Positions 43,926-51,000 of a stretch of DNA of 64,000 nt are shown in pieces. Location of the stretch: contig JAHHIJ010000003.1 of the NCBI GenBank assembly GCA_019358985.1, positions 1 through 64,000 of the forward strand, written 5' to 3'. The stretch comes from Tolypothrix brevis GSE-NOS-MK-07-07A (GTDB taxonomy: Bacteria > Cyanobacteriota > Cyanobacteriia > Cyanobacteriales > Nostocaceae). The stretch's first letter is position 1. Each line of letters begins with the position of its first letter. Both the position numbers and the translations under genes were made by a program. Under the pieces are notes generated by a model. The model had not been told where the DNA came from, searched no databases, and worked only from the letters and a program-made list of their open reading frames with translations.

Positions 43926-43958
43926 TAAGTTCGACATAAGTTCGACATAAGTTCGACA
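43926..43958. promoter_or_regulatory. Three exact 11-bp tandem repeats, candidate operator
   Basis: TAAGTTCGACA occurs three times head to tail at 43926, 43937 and 43948. An 11-bp period is about one DNA helical turn, so a protein could bind all copies on one face. It lies 57-89 bp upstream of the HTH-NTPase-vWA start, making autoregulation by that HTH domain a natural idea (inference). Confidence 0.65.
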
Positions 43959-44005
43959 AGTTTGGCAGCAACTCATACACCTTGGGTGGAATGTGGAAGT
44001 AACGC

Positions 44006-44037
44006 ATATAGCTGGCTATATCTCAATACAGCTGTAT
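44006..44037. promoter_or_regulatory. Two adjacent palindromes, candidate operator
   Basis: ATATAGC-TG-GCTATAT (44006-44021) and, four bases on, the perfect 12-mer ATACAGCTGTAT (44026-44037). They lie about 70 bp before the 44104 start and 50 bp from the 11-bp repeats, within the 234-bp divergent promoter region. Confidence 0.6.
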
Positions 44038-44103
44038 CAGTTTTTACTTAAGGAATTAAGAAGCTTTTTAGTTCTGTCCTAATCCATAAACCCTTACAGA
44101 ACA

Positions 44104-44382
44104 ATGATTGTAACAGCTAAATACATCAAAAATTTGATTCAAGCAGCTAAGGATGCTGGTGCTGATCCTGCTCAAATACAAGAGCTTCAAGAAGAGTTAT
44201 CAGAGATCGAGTCTGGAAAGTTGTTGAGTAGGGCAAATACAACTTTCAGTTATGAAAAAACTGAAAGTGACGGTACGAAAGTTATCTGTGTATCAACTGC
44301 CCCATTTTCGCCAGAGGATGATGATGATTTCGAGGGAGTCACCTTGAAGCCTGTGAAAGGTTTTTTGCGCCCCAAACCATAG
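44104..44382 (+). CDS. Small acidic protein of unknown function
   Basis: A 92-residue protein I do not recognise. The N-terminal half is helical and may form a coiled coil (KNLIQAAKDAGADPAQIQEL, then QEELSEIES). The second half has beta-like TTFSYEKT and KVICVST, an acidic patch PEDDDDFEG and a basic end GFLRPKP. It is divergent from the NTPase-vWA gene and on the same strand as the peptidase-like gene 223 bp downstream. A role as partner, substrate or inhibitor of its neighbours is only a guess from position. Confidence 0.55.
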   Translation: MIVTAKYIKNLIQAAKDAGADPAQIQELQEELSEIESGKLLSRANTTFSYEKTESDGTKVICVSTAPFSPEDDDDFEGVTLKPVKGFLRPKP

Positions 44383-44501
44383 AGTAACTTGAAAAAACTA
44401 AAAAATGTAACCTGCCTAGCAAATGTCACCTTTTATTTGCTAGGCTACTCCTGTTGCTGATTTTATATATGAATATGATTTTATCTAATACCCAAATCCT
44501 T

Positions 44502-44530
44502 GTAGAGACGTAGCACTGCTACGTCTCTAC
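44502..44530. repeat. 29-bp palindromic repeat, TAGCACTGCTA core (copy 6)
   Basis: GTAGAGACG arm, core TAGCACTGCTA, CGTCTCTAC arm, in the spacer between the small acidic protein and the peptidase-like gene. Confidence 0.9.
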
Positions 44531-44605
44531 ATGTGTATTCATACCTCAATTGGTGCAACACCATGCTATTTTATTGTTAATAAATAGAGAATATCCGTTG
44601 TATAT

Positions 44606-45226
44606 ATGCGTATAGACGATCGCACTGGAATATTTAGTCAGCCAGAACTACAAAATTTAGAAGCTTTTGTTTCCAACGATCTACTTTCTACTGAGGTAGA
44701 TGTTGAATGGCTTGATGTCATTAGAATTCGTGATGATGGTCGCAATCGTATCATGGGATATTGGACATATACATCAAAGTTTGATGCTGACAATCAAATT
44801 AACGGGTTTGCCGCCGTAATTGTTTTGAATTATTTTTATGTAAGGACGTTGGCTCCGCAACAAAGACTTGACACACTAAAAAAAGTATTAGCCCATGAGT
44901 ACGGACATCATTGGACTCTATGCTACCTTCTTATAACTCAACGTATTACTCATATATTTAACGACCCCATGCCCATAGAATACTATGAACTGCGAGGCTT
45001 GAACAATCAAGATCATGCTTGTGATTACTCTAGAGGTTGGGACAAATGTGACAAGGAGATTATCACTGAGGACTATCGAGTGCTATTTGCTCCAGAACCT
45101 TATAACCAAGATCATCAGATGATTAATAATACTAGTGGCAACCTTGCAGTGCCTACTCCTGAAGTTAAAAGATATATAGAAAATATGTCTCAAGACTATA
45201 TACGCAAGCCAATCACCGCAGCGTGA
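44606..45226 (+). CDS. HEYGH zinc-peptidase-like protein with an altered C-terminus
   Basis: A 206-residue protein with the metallopeptidase motif HEYGH at residues 97-101 inside VLAHEYGHHWTL. A second acidic segment, EIITEDYRVLFAP (residues 151-163), could give the third zinc ligand as in gluzincins. No signal peptide is visible, so it is probably cytoplasmic. The last seven codons (RKPITAA) and the stop lie in DNA copied from the antisense of pyk (45202 onward), so the natural end has been replaced. How much was lost is unknown. It is on the same strand as 44104 and divergent from the STAND-vWA gene. Confidence 0.65.
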   Translation: MRIDDRTGIFSQPELQNLEAFVSNDLLSTEVDVEWLDVIRIRDDGRNRIMGYWTYTSKFDADNQINGFAAVIVLNYFYVRTLAPQQRLDTLKKVLAHEYGHHWTLCYLLITQRITHIFNDPMPIEYYELRGLNNQDHACDYSRGWDKCDKEIITEDYRVLFAPEPYNQDHQMINNTSGNLAVPTPEVKRYIENMSQDYIRKPITAA

Positions 45227-45303
45227 CTTGTTAGACCTTCATCTTCAGTTGGCAAAAAACCGGACTTGCCACCGTCGAAGTGTTGAAGGCGATCGCCCAT
45301 TAA
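45202..45303. other. Junction scar: pyk fragment fused to glycosyltransferase 3' end
   Basis: 45202-45249 matches 46074-46121 inside pyk (30 identical bases, then about 13 of 18). From 45244 to the TAA at 45301-45303 the sequence encodes FSWQKTGLATVEVLKAIAH, closely matching the C-terminus of the GT4 gene at 41761-41817 (FSWEKTGLATVEVLKRYM). The two copies overlap at TTCAGT (pyk has CTCAGT). Both keep the orientation of the full genes. Confidence 0.88.
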
Positions 45304-45377
45304 TTTTGCTTACAAGTCAGTACAATAAAAAACCCACTCTAGTAGCGGATTATAGTTAAGTATACTGTTTATAGTCA

Positions 45378-45560
45378 TTAACTTTTAACTTCGCGTTTTA
45401 ACTCTTGTATTAAGGCTTGACATTGAAGACTAGCATCTCTGGCTTGTCTCATTAAATCAAGACCTTGTTTGCGGTTAATGCGTGATACTTCTACGGATTG
45501 ATGACTTAATTGTGCAGCTAGTTTACCTAATTCTTTGATTTTGACTTTCAGTTCTTCCAT
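45378..45560 (-). CDS. Small coiled-coil protein
   Basis: A 60-residue helical, charged protein (MEELKVKIKELGKLAAQLSH, then RQARDASLQCQALIQELKRE) predicted as a coiled coil from its heptad pattern. Three bases separate it from the upstream gene stop, so the two form a transcription unit. No named family is recognised. Similar short pairs occur in cyanobacterial accessory regions. Confidence 0.5.
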   Translation of the reverse strand: MEELKVKIKELGKLAAQLSHQSVEVSRINRKQGLDLMRQARDASLQCQALIQELKREVKS

Positions 45561-45563
45561 TTT

Positions 45564-45761
45564 TTAACCTTCTAGCTCTGAGATTACAACATCTAAATTT
45601 TCCATTTGTTCATACAGTATATTCGCTCTAGTTTGAAGTAAACTAGCATCATCAAAATCTTCTAATTCCAACTCAATTTCTGCAAGATTATATAATTCTC
45701 TTGTTATTACTTCAAGCTTCTCGTACAGTTGTTTCAATGAGTCAATCGTTGTTTGTTTCAA
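45564..45761 (-). CDS. Small acidic coiled-coil protein
   Basis: A 65-residue helical protein, strongly acidic (LYNLAEIELELEDFDDASLL, then EQMENLDVVISELEG). It comes first in a two-gene unit with the basic-leaning protein at 45378. The opposite charge of the two helical products suggests that they could pair, which is inference. Unknown family. Confidence 0.5.
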   Translation of the reverse strand: MKQTTIDSLKQLYEKLEVITRELYNLAEIELELEDFDDASLLQTRANILYEQMENLDVVISELEG

Positions 45762-45827
45762 CTTCAGTACTACCTGACATTATAAAAATTATTTTTCTTC
45801 CAGCGCCTCGCTAAACATCGAATACAC

Positions 45828-45856
45828 GTAGAGACGTAGCAGTGCTACGTCTCTAC
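45828..45856. repeat. 29-bp palindromic repeat, TAGCAGTGCTA core (copy 7)
   Basis: GTAGAGACG arm, core TAGCAGTGCTA, CGTCTCTAC arm. STRR-like TTGTTAG units and CTAACTCCTAA units follow up to the pyk stop. Confidence 0.9.
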
Positions 45857-45953
45857 ATGGTTGTTAGTTGTTAGTGAGCACTGGACATTAGGCATTTCCC
45901 CTTTACCCCTCTTCAAATTCCCACTAACCACTAACTCCTAACTCCTAACAAAT

Positions 45954-47723
45954 TTAAGGCGTTCTCACTGCCCCAGAGTAAATTAAACCCCTTTGCATAT
46001 CCATTGTTAAAATCGCCCCATCGCGAATTACTTGCGTAGCTTTCTTCACACCAACAATTACCGGCACACCGAGACGCAAGCCAATCACCGCAGCGTGACT
46101 TGTGAGACTTCCTTCCTCAGTAATAATACCTGCGGCTTTCCTAATTGCCTCTACAAAATCGGCACTTGTGTTGGGAGCAACCAAAATATCTCCCTGATTA
46201 AAGTTACTTACATCCATTCCAGTGTTACCCACTCGTGCGCGACCGCTGACGGAACCTTGTCCTAATCCAATTCCTTGACCTAGTATCGCCGTCACGACTT
46301 CAACTTTAATCAAATCCGTCGATCCAGAAACTCCTTGGAGAGTGCCGGCGCTCATTACCACCAAATCCCCCTCAAACAAAAGTTTATTTTCTTGAGCAAC
46401 GTTGATTGCGGCTTGAAAAGTCTGACCGGCGGAAGGCAATTCTAGCACCAACAGGGGTTTTACTCCCCACACCATCTGTAATTGCCGTGCCACATTGACG
46501 TGAGGAGTTACAGCCAAAATCGGCGTTTGCGGACGGAATTTGGAGACATTGCGAGCTGTTGCGCCGGTTTGCGTTAAAGTCATAATTGCCGCTGCTCCGA
46601 GTTGCTCGGCAATTTGCCCCACCGCTTGACTGATGGCGTTAGGAATCGATCGCCTGGTATCTTTAGAGAGACGATTACTTGATTCTCGCGCTTCTTCTTG
46701 CTCAATCCGCTCGGCAATTCGTGCCATAGTCGCTACAGCTTCCACAGCGTATTCACCCACCGCAGTTTCATTAGAAAGCATCACCGCATCCGTGCCATCT
46801 AAAATCGCGTTTGCCACATCCGACACCTCAGCGCGAGTCGGACGGGGATTATTCACCATACTGTCTAACATCTGGGTAGCGGTGATGATGGGAATTCCCA
46901 TGCGATTTGCCGTTGCAATCAGCCGCTTTTGGAGGATAGGAACATCTTCTGCGGGTAATTCTACACCCAAGTCGCCTCTAGCCACCATCACACCATCACA
47001 CAAAGCCAGAACTGCTTCCATTTGTTCGATCGCTTCGTGCTTTTCAATTTTGGCAATAACTGGCACTTGTTTACCCATGCTAGAAATTAGCTCTTTAATT
47101 TCTATCATGTCCTGGGGATTGCGGACAAAGGAAAGTGCTACCCAGTCTACACCTTGGTCTAGACCAAACATCAGATCCTCGCGGTCTTTGTCAGTCATCG
47201 CTTTAATTGAAAGGTAAACTCCGGGAAAGTTCACACCCTTGCTGTTAGAAAGTTTACCAGCCACGGTGATGCGACAATGCAAATCGCCTTTTTCGCGGTT
47301 AATTTCCTCCACAACCATTTCCACTCGTCCATCGTCAAGAAGGATTTTTGCGCCAAGGGGGACTTCCTCTGCTAAATAATCGTAGGTGACGCAACTTATA
47401 TCTTGCGTGCCAATCACCGGACGATTTGTCAAAGTAAAGCGATCGCCTTTTGCCACAACTATAGATCCATTCTCAAACTTACCCAAACGAATTTTTGGTC
47501 CTTGCAAGTCTTGGAGAATACCCACAGGCTGATTTAATTCAAAGGCAATTTGCCGAATTAAGCGAATACTGCGTTGATGATCGGCATGAGTCCCGTGGGA
47601 AAAGTTTAGCCGCAGCGTCGTTGCACCAGCTTCAATAATAGCTTTGAGCATTTCTGGGCTGCTGGTAGCAGGACCAATCGTAGCCACAATTTTTGTCCGG
47701 CGTAGAGAATCTCTTAGTTGCAT
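45954..47723 (-). CDS. pyk: Pyruvate kinase with C-terminal PEP-utilising domain
   Basis: A 589-residue glycolytic enzyme converting phosphoenolpyruvate and ADP to pyruvate and ATP. The N-terminal barrel has TKIVATIGPATSSPEML, LNFSHGTHADH and VARGDLGVELP. The effector region follows. About 110 extra C-terminal residues form a phosphohistidine-type mobile domain (GDILVAPNTSADFVEAI, then GSLTSHAAVIGLRLGVPVIV, with the TSHAA histidine). This longer form is usual in cyanobacteria and some Gram-positive bacteria. Its 3' part is the source of the fragment at 45202. Length and motifs look intact. Confidence 0.95.
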   Translation of the reverse strand: MQLRDSLRRTKIVATIGPATSSPEMLKAIIEAGATTLRLNFSHGTHADHQRSIRLIRQIAFELNQPVGILQDLQGPKIRLGKFENGSIVVAKGDRFTLTNRPVIGTQDISCVTYDYLAEEVPLGAKILLDDGRVEMVVEEINREKGDLHCRITVAGKLSNSKGVNFPGVYLSIKAMTDKDREDLMFGLDQGVDWVALSFVRNPQDMIEIKELISSMGKQVPVIAKIEKHEAIEQMEAVLALCDGVMVARGDLGVELPAEDVPILQKRLIATANRMGIPIITATQMLDSMVNNPRPTRAEVSDVANAILDGTDAVMLSNETAVGEYAVEAVATMARIAERIEQEEARESSNRLSKDTRRSIPNAISQAVGQIAEQLGAAAIMTLTQTGATARNVSKFRPQTPILAVTPHVNVARQLQMVWGVKPLLVLELPSAGQTFQAAINVAQENKLLFEGDLVVMSAGTLQGVSGSTDLIKVEVVTAILGQGIGLGQGSVSGRARVGNTGMDVSNFNQGDILVAPNTSADFVEAIRKAAGIITEEGSLTSHAAVIGLRLGVPVIVGVKKATQVIRDGAILTMDMQRGLIYSGAVRTP

Positions 47724-47819
47724 ATAAGCTGAATCTAGCGATCTATCCTGGGAGTCATACTAAGTTAACTTGATCTATATTTCAGTCGCTGCTATATCCA
47801 AGCAGTTTGGGAAGATGAT

Positions 47820-47935
47820 AATGGGCATTGGGCATTGGGCATTGGGCAATGGGCATTGGGCATTGGGCAAAATTCCTCTCCCCCATCTCCCTCATCTCCC
47901 TCATCTCTCTCATCTCCTCATCTTCCCCTAAAGGG
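47820..47935. repeat. STRR block: GGGCATT and CATCTCC arrays
   Basis: Seven GGGCATT/GGGCAAT units are followed by a pyrimidine-rich array of CTCATCTCC units, in the spacer between pyk and crtR (divergent genes). Confidence 0.9.
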
Positions 47936-48066
47936 TTTGTGACAGAATCATATCGTTATTCAGCTACAGATATCTTAAAATGGGGATAAATCTTGCTACA
48001 CAAAACTTTATTATTAATGAGTTTGTATCGTAGCAACTACAAAATTTGATTAACAAAGAGTTAAAA

Positions 48067-48960
48067 ATGGTAACTTTGGAGGCACAAAAGCCACTGACAG
48101 TCCCACCGAAAGAATTTTTGGCGCCTCCGGGTGATTTTAATCCCACGCTGCTAATGTTGCTAACGGCAGTGACAATGTTTGTTTTATCTAACTTCGGTTA
48201 CTGGCTGTGGCAATGGCAGCACTGGCTATGCTTTACTATCAATACGATCGCTCTGCATATAGCTGGCACTGTAATTCACGATGCTTGTCATCAATCTGCC
48301 CATCGTAACCGGGTAATTAATGCCATTCTGGGACATGTCAGTGCCTTGATGCTAGTTTTTGCCTTTCCTGTGTTTACGCGGGTACATTTGCAGCATCATG
48401 CTCATGTGAACGATCCAGAAAACGACCCAGACCATTATGTTTCTACAGGAGGACCGCTGTGGTTGCTTCCAGTCCGCTTTTTATACCATGAGGTGTTCTT
48501 CTTTCAGCGGCAACTGTGGCGCAAAAATGAGCTTTTGGAATGGTTTCTCAGTCGGTTGTTTGTGGCAGTAATTTTTTATATCTCAGTTCGATACCACTTT
48601 TTGGGTTATCTTCTCAACTTTTGGTTTATACCTTCAGCGGTAGTTGGGTTAGCACTGGGATTATTTTTTGATTATCTACCACATCGTCCTCATCAAGAAC
48701 GCGATCGCTGGAAAAATGCCAGAGTTTATCCTAACAGAATTCTCAATCTCCTAATTATGGGACAGAATTACCACCTAATTCATCATTTGTGGCCCTCTAT
48801 TCCTTGGTATAATTACCAGCCCACATATTATATGATGAAACCGCTTTTAGATGAAAAAGGTTGTTATCAAACTTCTGGACTGTTACAAAAGAAAGACTTT
48901 TTTGAGTTCGTTTACGACATCTTTTTAGGTATTCGCTTTCATCACAAAAAAGTAGAATAA
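48067..48960 (+). CDS. crtR: Beta-carotene hydroxylase CrtR
   Basis: A membrane di-iron fatty-acid-desaturase-like enzyme that hydroxylates beta-ionone rings to make zeaxanthin and related carotenoids. The histidine clusters are HDACHQSAH near residue 76, HLQHHAHVNDPENDPDH near residue 111, and HLIHHLWPSIPWY near residue 240. Four hydrophobic segments alternate with these. I set the start at ATG 48067 (MVTLEAQKPLTVPPKEFL); an upstream TTG at 48046 is in frame but less likely. Length (about 297 residues) suits CrtR. Confidence 0.94.
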   Translation: MVTLEAQKPLTVPPKEFLAPPGDFNPTLLMLLTAVTMFVLSNFGYWLWQWQHWLCFTINTIALHIAGTVIHDACHQSAHRNRVINAILGHVSALMLVFAFPVFTRVHLQHHAHVNDPENDPDHYVSTGGPLWLLPVRFLYHEVFFFQRQLWRKNELLEWFLSRLFVAVIFYISVRYHFLGYLLNFWFIPSAVVGLALGLFFDYLPHRPHQERDRWKNARVYPNRILNLLIMGQNYHLIHHLWPSIPWYNYQPTYYMMKPLLDEKGCYQTSGLLQKKDFFEFVYDIFLGIRFHHKKVE

Positions 48961-48964
48961 TCGG

Positions 48965-48993
48965 GTAGAGACGTTCCGCCGGAACGTCTTTAC
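48965..48993. repeat. 29-bp palindromic repeat, TTCCGCCGGAA core (copy 8)
   Basis: GTAGAGACG arm, core TTCCGCCGGAA, CGTCTTTAC arm, 5 bp after the crtR stop; a likely terminator hairpin. Confidence 0.9.
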
Positions 48994-49042
48994 GAAACAT
49001 CGCCAGTTAAAATATAAGAAGAGTAAATAAATGCTCTTAAAT

Positions 49043-49096
49043 GTAGTAAGGGCTGAAGCCCTTAAAATATTATGAGCGGTAAACCGCTCACTACGT
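49043..49096. repeat. GTAGTAAG-type compound palindrome
   Basis: GTAGTAAGGGCTGAAGCCCTT and ATGAGCGGTAAACCGCTCAC, then TAC. Each half is itself an inverted repeat; outer ends GTAGT and ACTAC pair. Confidence 0.8.
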
Positions 49097-49204
49097 ATGA
49101 GTATATTCTATGTTTAATTACGATCACTTATTTGTCTCTAAAACACCTACAGGTAAATACTTTGTAATAGTTCACGCTCTTTAAGAAAGCACTGGTAATG
49201 AAAA

Positions 49205-49354
49205 ATGAAAATTTGGATGTGGAGTGCCATTGGGCTTTTAGTTATCAACTTATTTGTAGTTGCAATTGTGGCATTTTTGATTCACAGAGATAGTACAGAA
49301 TTGAATCAAAATCAATCACAAAGTCAAGAAAACCAAGTAAGTAGCTGGACATAA
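49205..49354 (+). CDS. Possible 49-residue single-span membrane protein
   Basis: ATG at 49205 opens MKIWMWSAIGLLVINLFVVA, then IVAFLIHRDSTELNQNQ, ending in a polar Gln/Ser-rich tail at a TAA. The layout is one membrane span with a short soluble end. It has no recognised family. The ribosome site is weak. Small proteins with this layout are often real in cyanobacteria, but chance is not excluded. Confidence 0.4.
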   Translation: MKIWMWSAIGLLVINLFVVAIVAFLIHRDSTELNQNQSQSQENQVSSWT

Positions 49355-49383
49355 TTAAGTAGGTGGGCAGAAAAATTTACAGG

Positions 49384-49432
49384 TATGTCATTACGAGCGT
49401 AACGGAGTGAAGCGAAGTAATCGCAAGGGTTC
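49384..49432. repeat. GTCATTACGAGCGTAACGGAG-type spacer repeat
   Basis: GTCATTACGAGCG ... GAAGCGAAGTAATCGC is a variant of the widespread CGTCATTGCGAGCGAAGCAATC spacer repeat. A related piece lies inside the MITE-like element at 33062. Confidence 0.65.
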
Positions 49433-49502
49433 TGAGGTGTTTACATTCTGTTACATAGTTGACTTTATTTGTGCCTACCTACTTAGATATAAAAGAAGAG
49501 TT

Positions 49503-49528
49503 CGTAGTGAGCGATTTATCGCTCTCGG
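49503..49528. repeat. GTAGTGAGC-type palindrome
   Basis: CGTAGTGAGCGATTTATCGC then TCTCGG; a shortened member of the GTAGT family in the spacer downstream of the kinase stop. Confidence 0.7.
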
Positions 49529-49622
49529 CAAGCATTTTAAACACTAAAACCCTTTATTACAAGTTTACGTTTAATTTAGTTTTCCTATCTTTACACAAAT
49601 TGGGTTTAATAATTAGCCAATG

Positions 49623-50753
49623 TTAACGAAAAAGCCCTGACGGTTTAGGCTGGGAATTTTCGACTTGAGCAGGAGCAATTATCTGCAAAGACCAATAACT
49701 TACAAACATAAGAATTAAACCAGAAATTGCGCCGATTAATAAGCCCATCATTAAAGCAGATTTACTAGGAAAAATAGAAAGAGTCGTATCATTTGTATAA
49801 TTGTTTAACTCCGATTCCAAAACTTGGTTAGTGTTGTCTGTGGATAAAGGTATTTGAGTTTCAAATGTAAAGTCTTCTGGTGGTAGAGTAATATCTGACT
49901 CATGCAGTGGCATATATAAATTTTTCACTAGCAAAAGCGCTTCTAGCGCTTCTCTTGCCGACTTATATCTATCTTTAAAGTGATAATGCACCATATTATT
50001 AATTACCGAGACTAGCTGAGAATTAACCTGAGTTAGATGTTGCCAAATTAGCTCACCTGTATTACGATCTTCTGGTAATTGTGTTGGATGTATCCCCGTT
50101 AAAGCTTGGATGCCAATTATGCCTAAAGCATAAATATCGCTATTAGGACGTGGTTTACCTCGCTGTTGCTCGTGCGGCATATAGCCCGGAGTGCCGATCG
50201 CAATGGTAGAATATTCAACAGGAATAAAGTTTTCTTGACCTCTAATCGATTGATTACCCATTGGCTTAACAGCACCAAAATCAATCAGCACTAACCGATT
50301 ATCCTGCTTTCTTCTAATAATATTACTTGGCTTGATATCTCGATGAATCATTCCCTGGCTGTGAATAAAATTCAGGATATCCAAAATTTCTTGCAAGAGT
50401 TGGAAAACTTTTTTTTCCGACCAACGTTTGCCAGGTATAAATTCTGTATTTAAGGGATGTCCTTCAATAAACTCTTGCACTAGGTAGAACTCAAAATTGT
50501 CTTCAAAAGAAGTCAAAAGATGAGGAACTAAATCATAATTGTTCAGTTTTTTTAGAGCCTCTACTTCTCTAGTAAATATCCTTCTACGAATTTCTAACGG
50601 GATAGAACATTCACTGCTAGGTAAAAAATGTTTAATAATGCAGGTGGGATGCTCAGGTAGATGAGTGTCTTGAGCCATGTAAGTTCGACAGAATAGACCT
50701 TGACTTAAAACTTGGACAACCTGGTAACGTTGTTTGAGTAGCTGGCTTAACAT
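49623..50753 (-). CDS. Membrane-anchored Ser/Thr protein kinase
   Basis: A 376-residue Hanks-type kinase. Key residues are the invariant Lys in CIIKHF (about residue 41), the HRDIKPSNII catalytic loop near residue 139, LIDFGAVKPMG (DFG) near residue 155, and GTPGYMPHEQQRG as activation segment and APE-like region. After a linker one hydrophobic span (MMGLLIGAISGLILMFVSYW) near residue 340 places a very short tail outside. The N-terminal glycine loop (LSQGLFCRTYMA) is atypical but fits cyanobacterial PknB-like kinases. Substrates are unknown. Confidence 0.9.
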   Translation of the reverse strand: MLSQLLKQRYQVVQVLSQGLFCRTYMAQDTHLPEHPTCIIKHFLPSSECSIPLEIRRRIFTREVEALKKLNNYDLVPHLLTSFEDNFEFYLVQEFIEGHPLNTEFIPGKRWSEKKVFQLLQEILDILNFIHSQGMIHRDIKPSNIIRRKQDNRLVLIDFGAVKPMGNQSIRGQENFIPVEYSTIAIGTPGYMPHEQQRGKPRPNSDIYALGIIGIQALTGIHPTQLPEDRNTGELIWQHLTQVNSQLVSVINNMVHYHFKDRYKSAREALEALLLVKNLYMPLHESDITLPPEDFTFETQIPLSTDNTNQVLESELNNYTNDTTLSIFPSKSALMMGLLIGAISGLILMFVSYWSLQIIAPAQVENSQPKPSGLFR

Positions 50754-51000
50754 GTTACGATCTACCTAACGGTTGTATTAAGTAATTTTACTTGAACAAA
50801 ATTCTCTCTAAAATTAATATATAATTTTTATCTAAGAAGATTTACGGAAATTATCTACACTTGTATTTAAACTTCATAAAAAATGTATCTAATGTTTTGC
50901 AGGAGGTTTGTCAATTAGGTAAATTGAGCATTGAACTATAAACTGAGATTAAGTATTCATTAAACCCTGTTTATGACTAACTAAATTGCAGGAAGAAAAA

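Larger units (their letters stand above)
48961..49204. other. Spacer after crtR with two palindromic repeats
   Basis: A 29-bp palindrome (48965-48993, core TTCCGCCGGAA) directly follows crtR. A compound GTAGTAAG...CACTAC element lies at 49043-49096. No gene until the small ORF at 49205. Confidence 0.8.

Noticed and set aside
43767-43976. 69-residue frame overlapping the STAND-vWA start on the same strand
   Set aside because: It lies in another frame over the operator repeats and the gene start, has no family features, and its N-terminus is a translation of the 11-bp repeat region.
46633-47217. Long frame opposite pyk (194 codons)
   Set aside because: It is antisense to a well-conserved enzyme and reads as low-complexity Ser/Ile-rich sequence, the usual shadow of codon bias.
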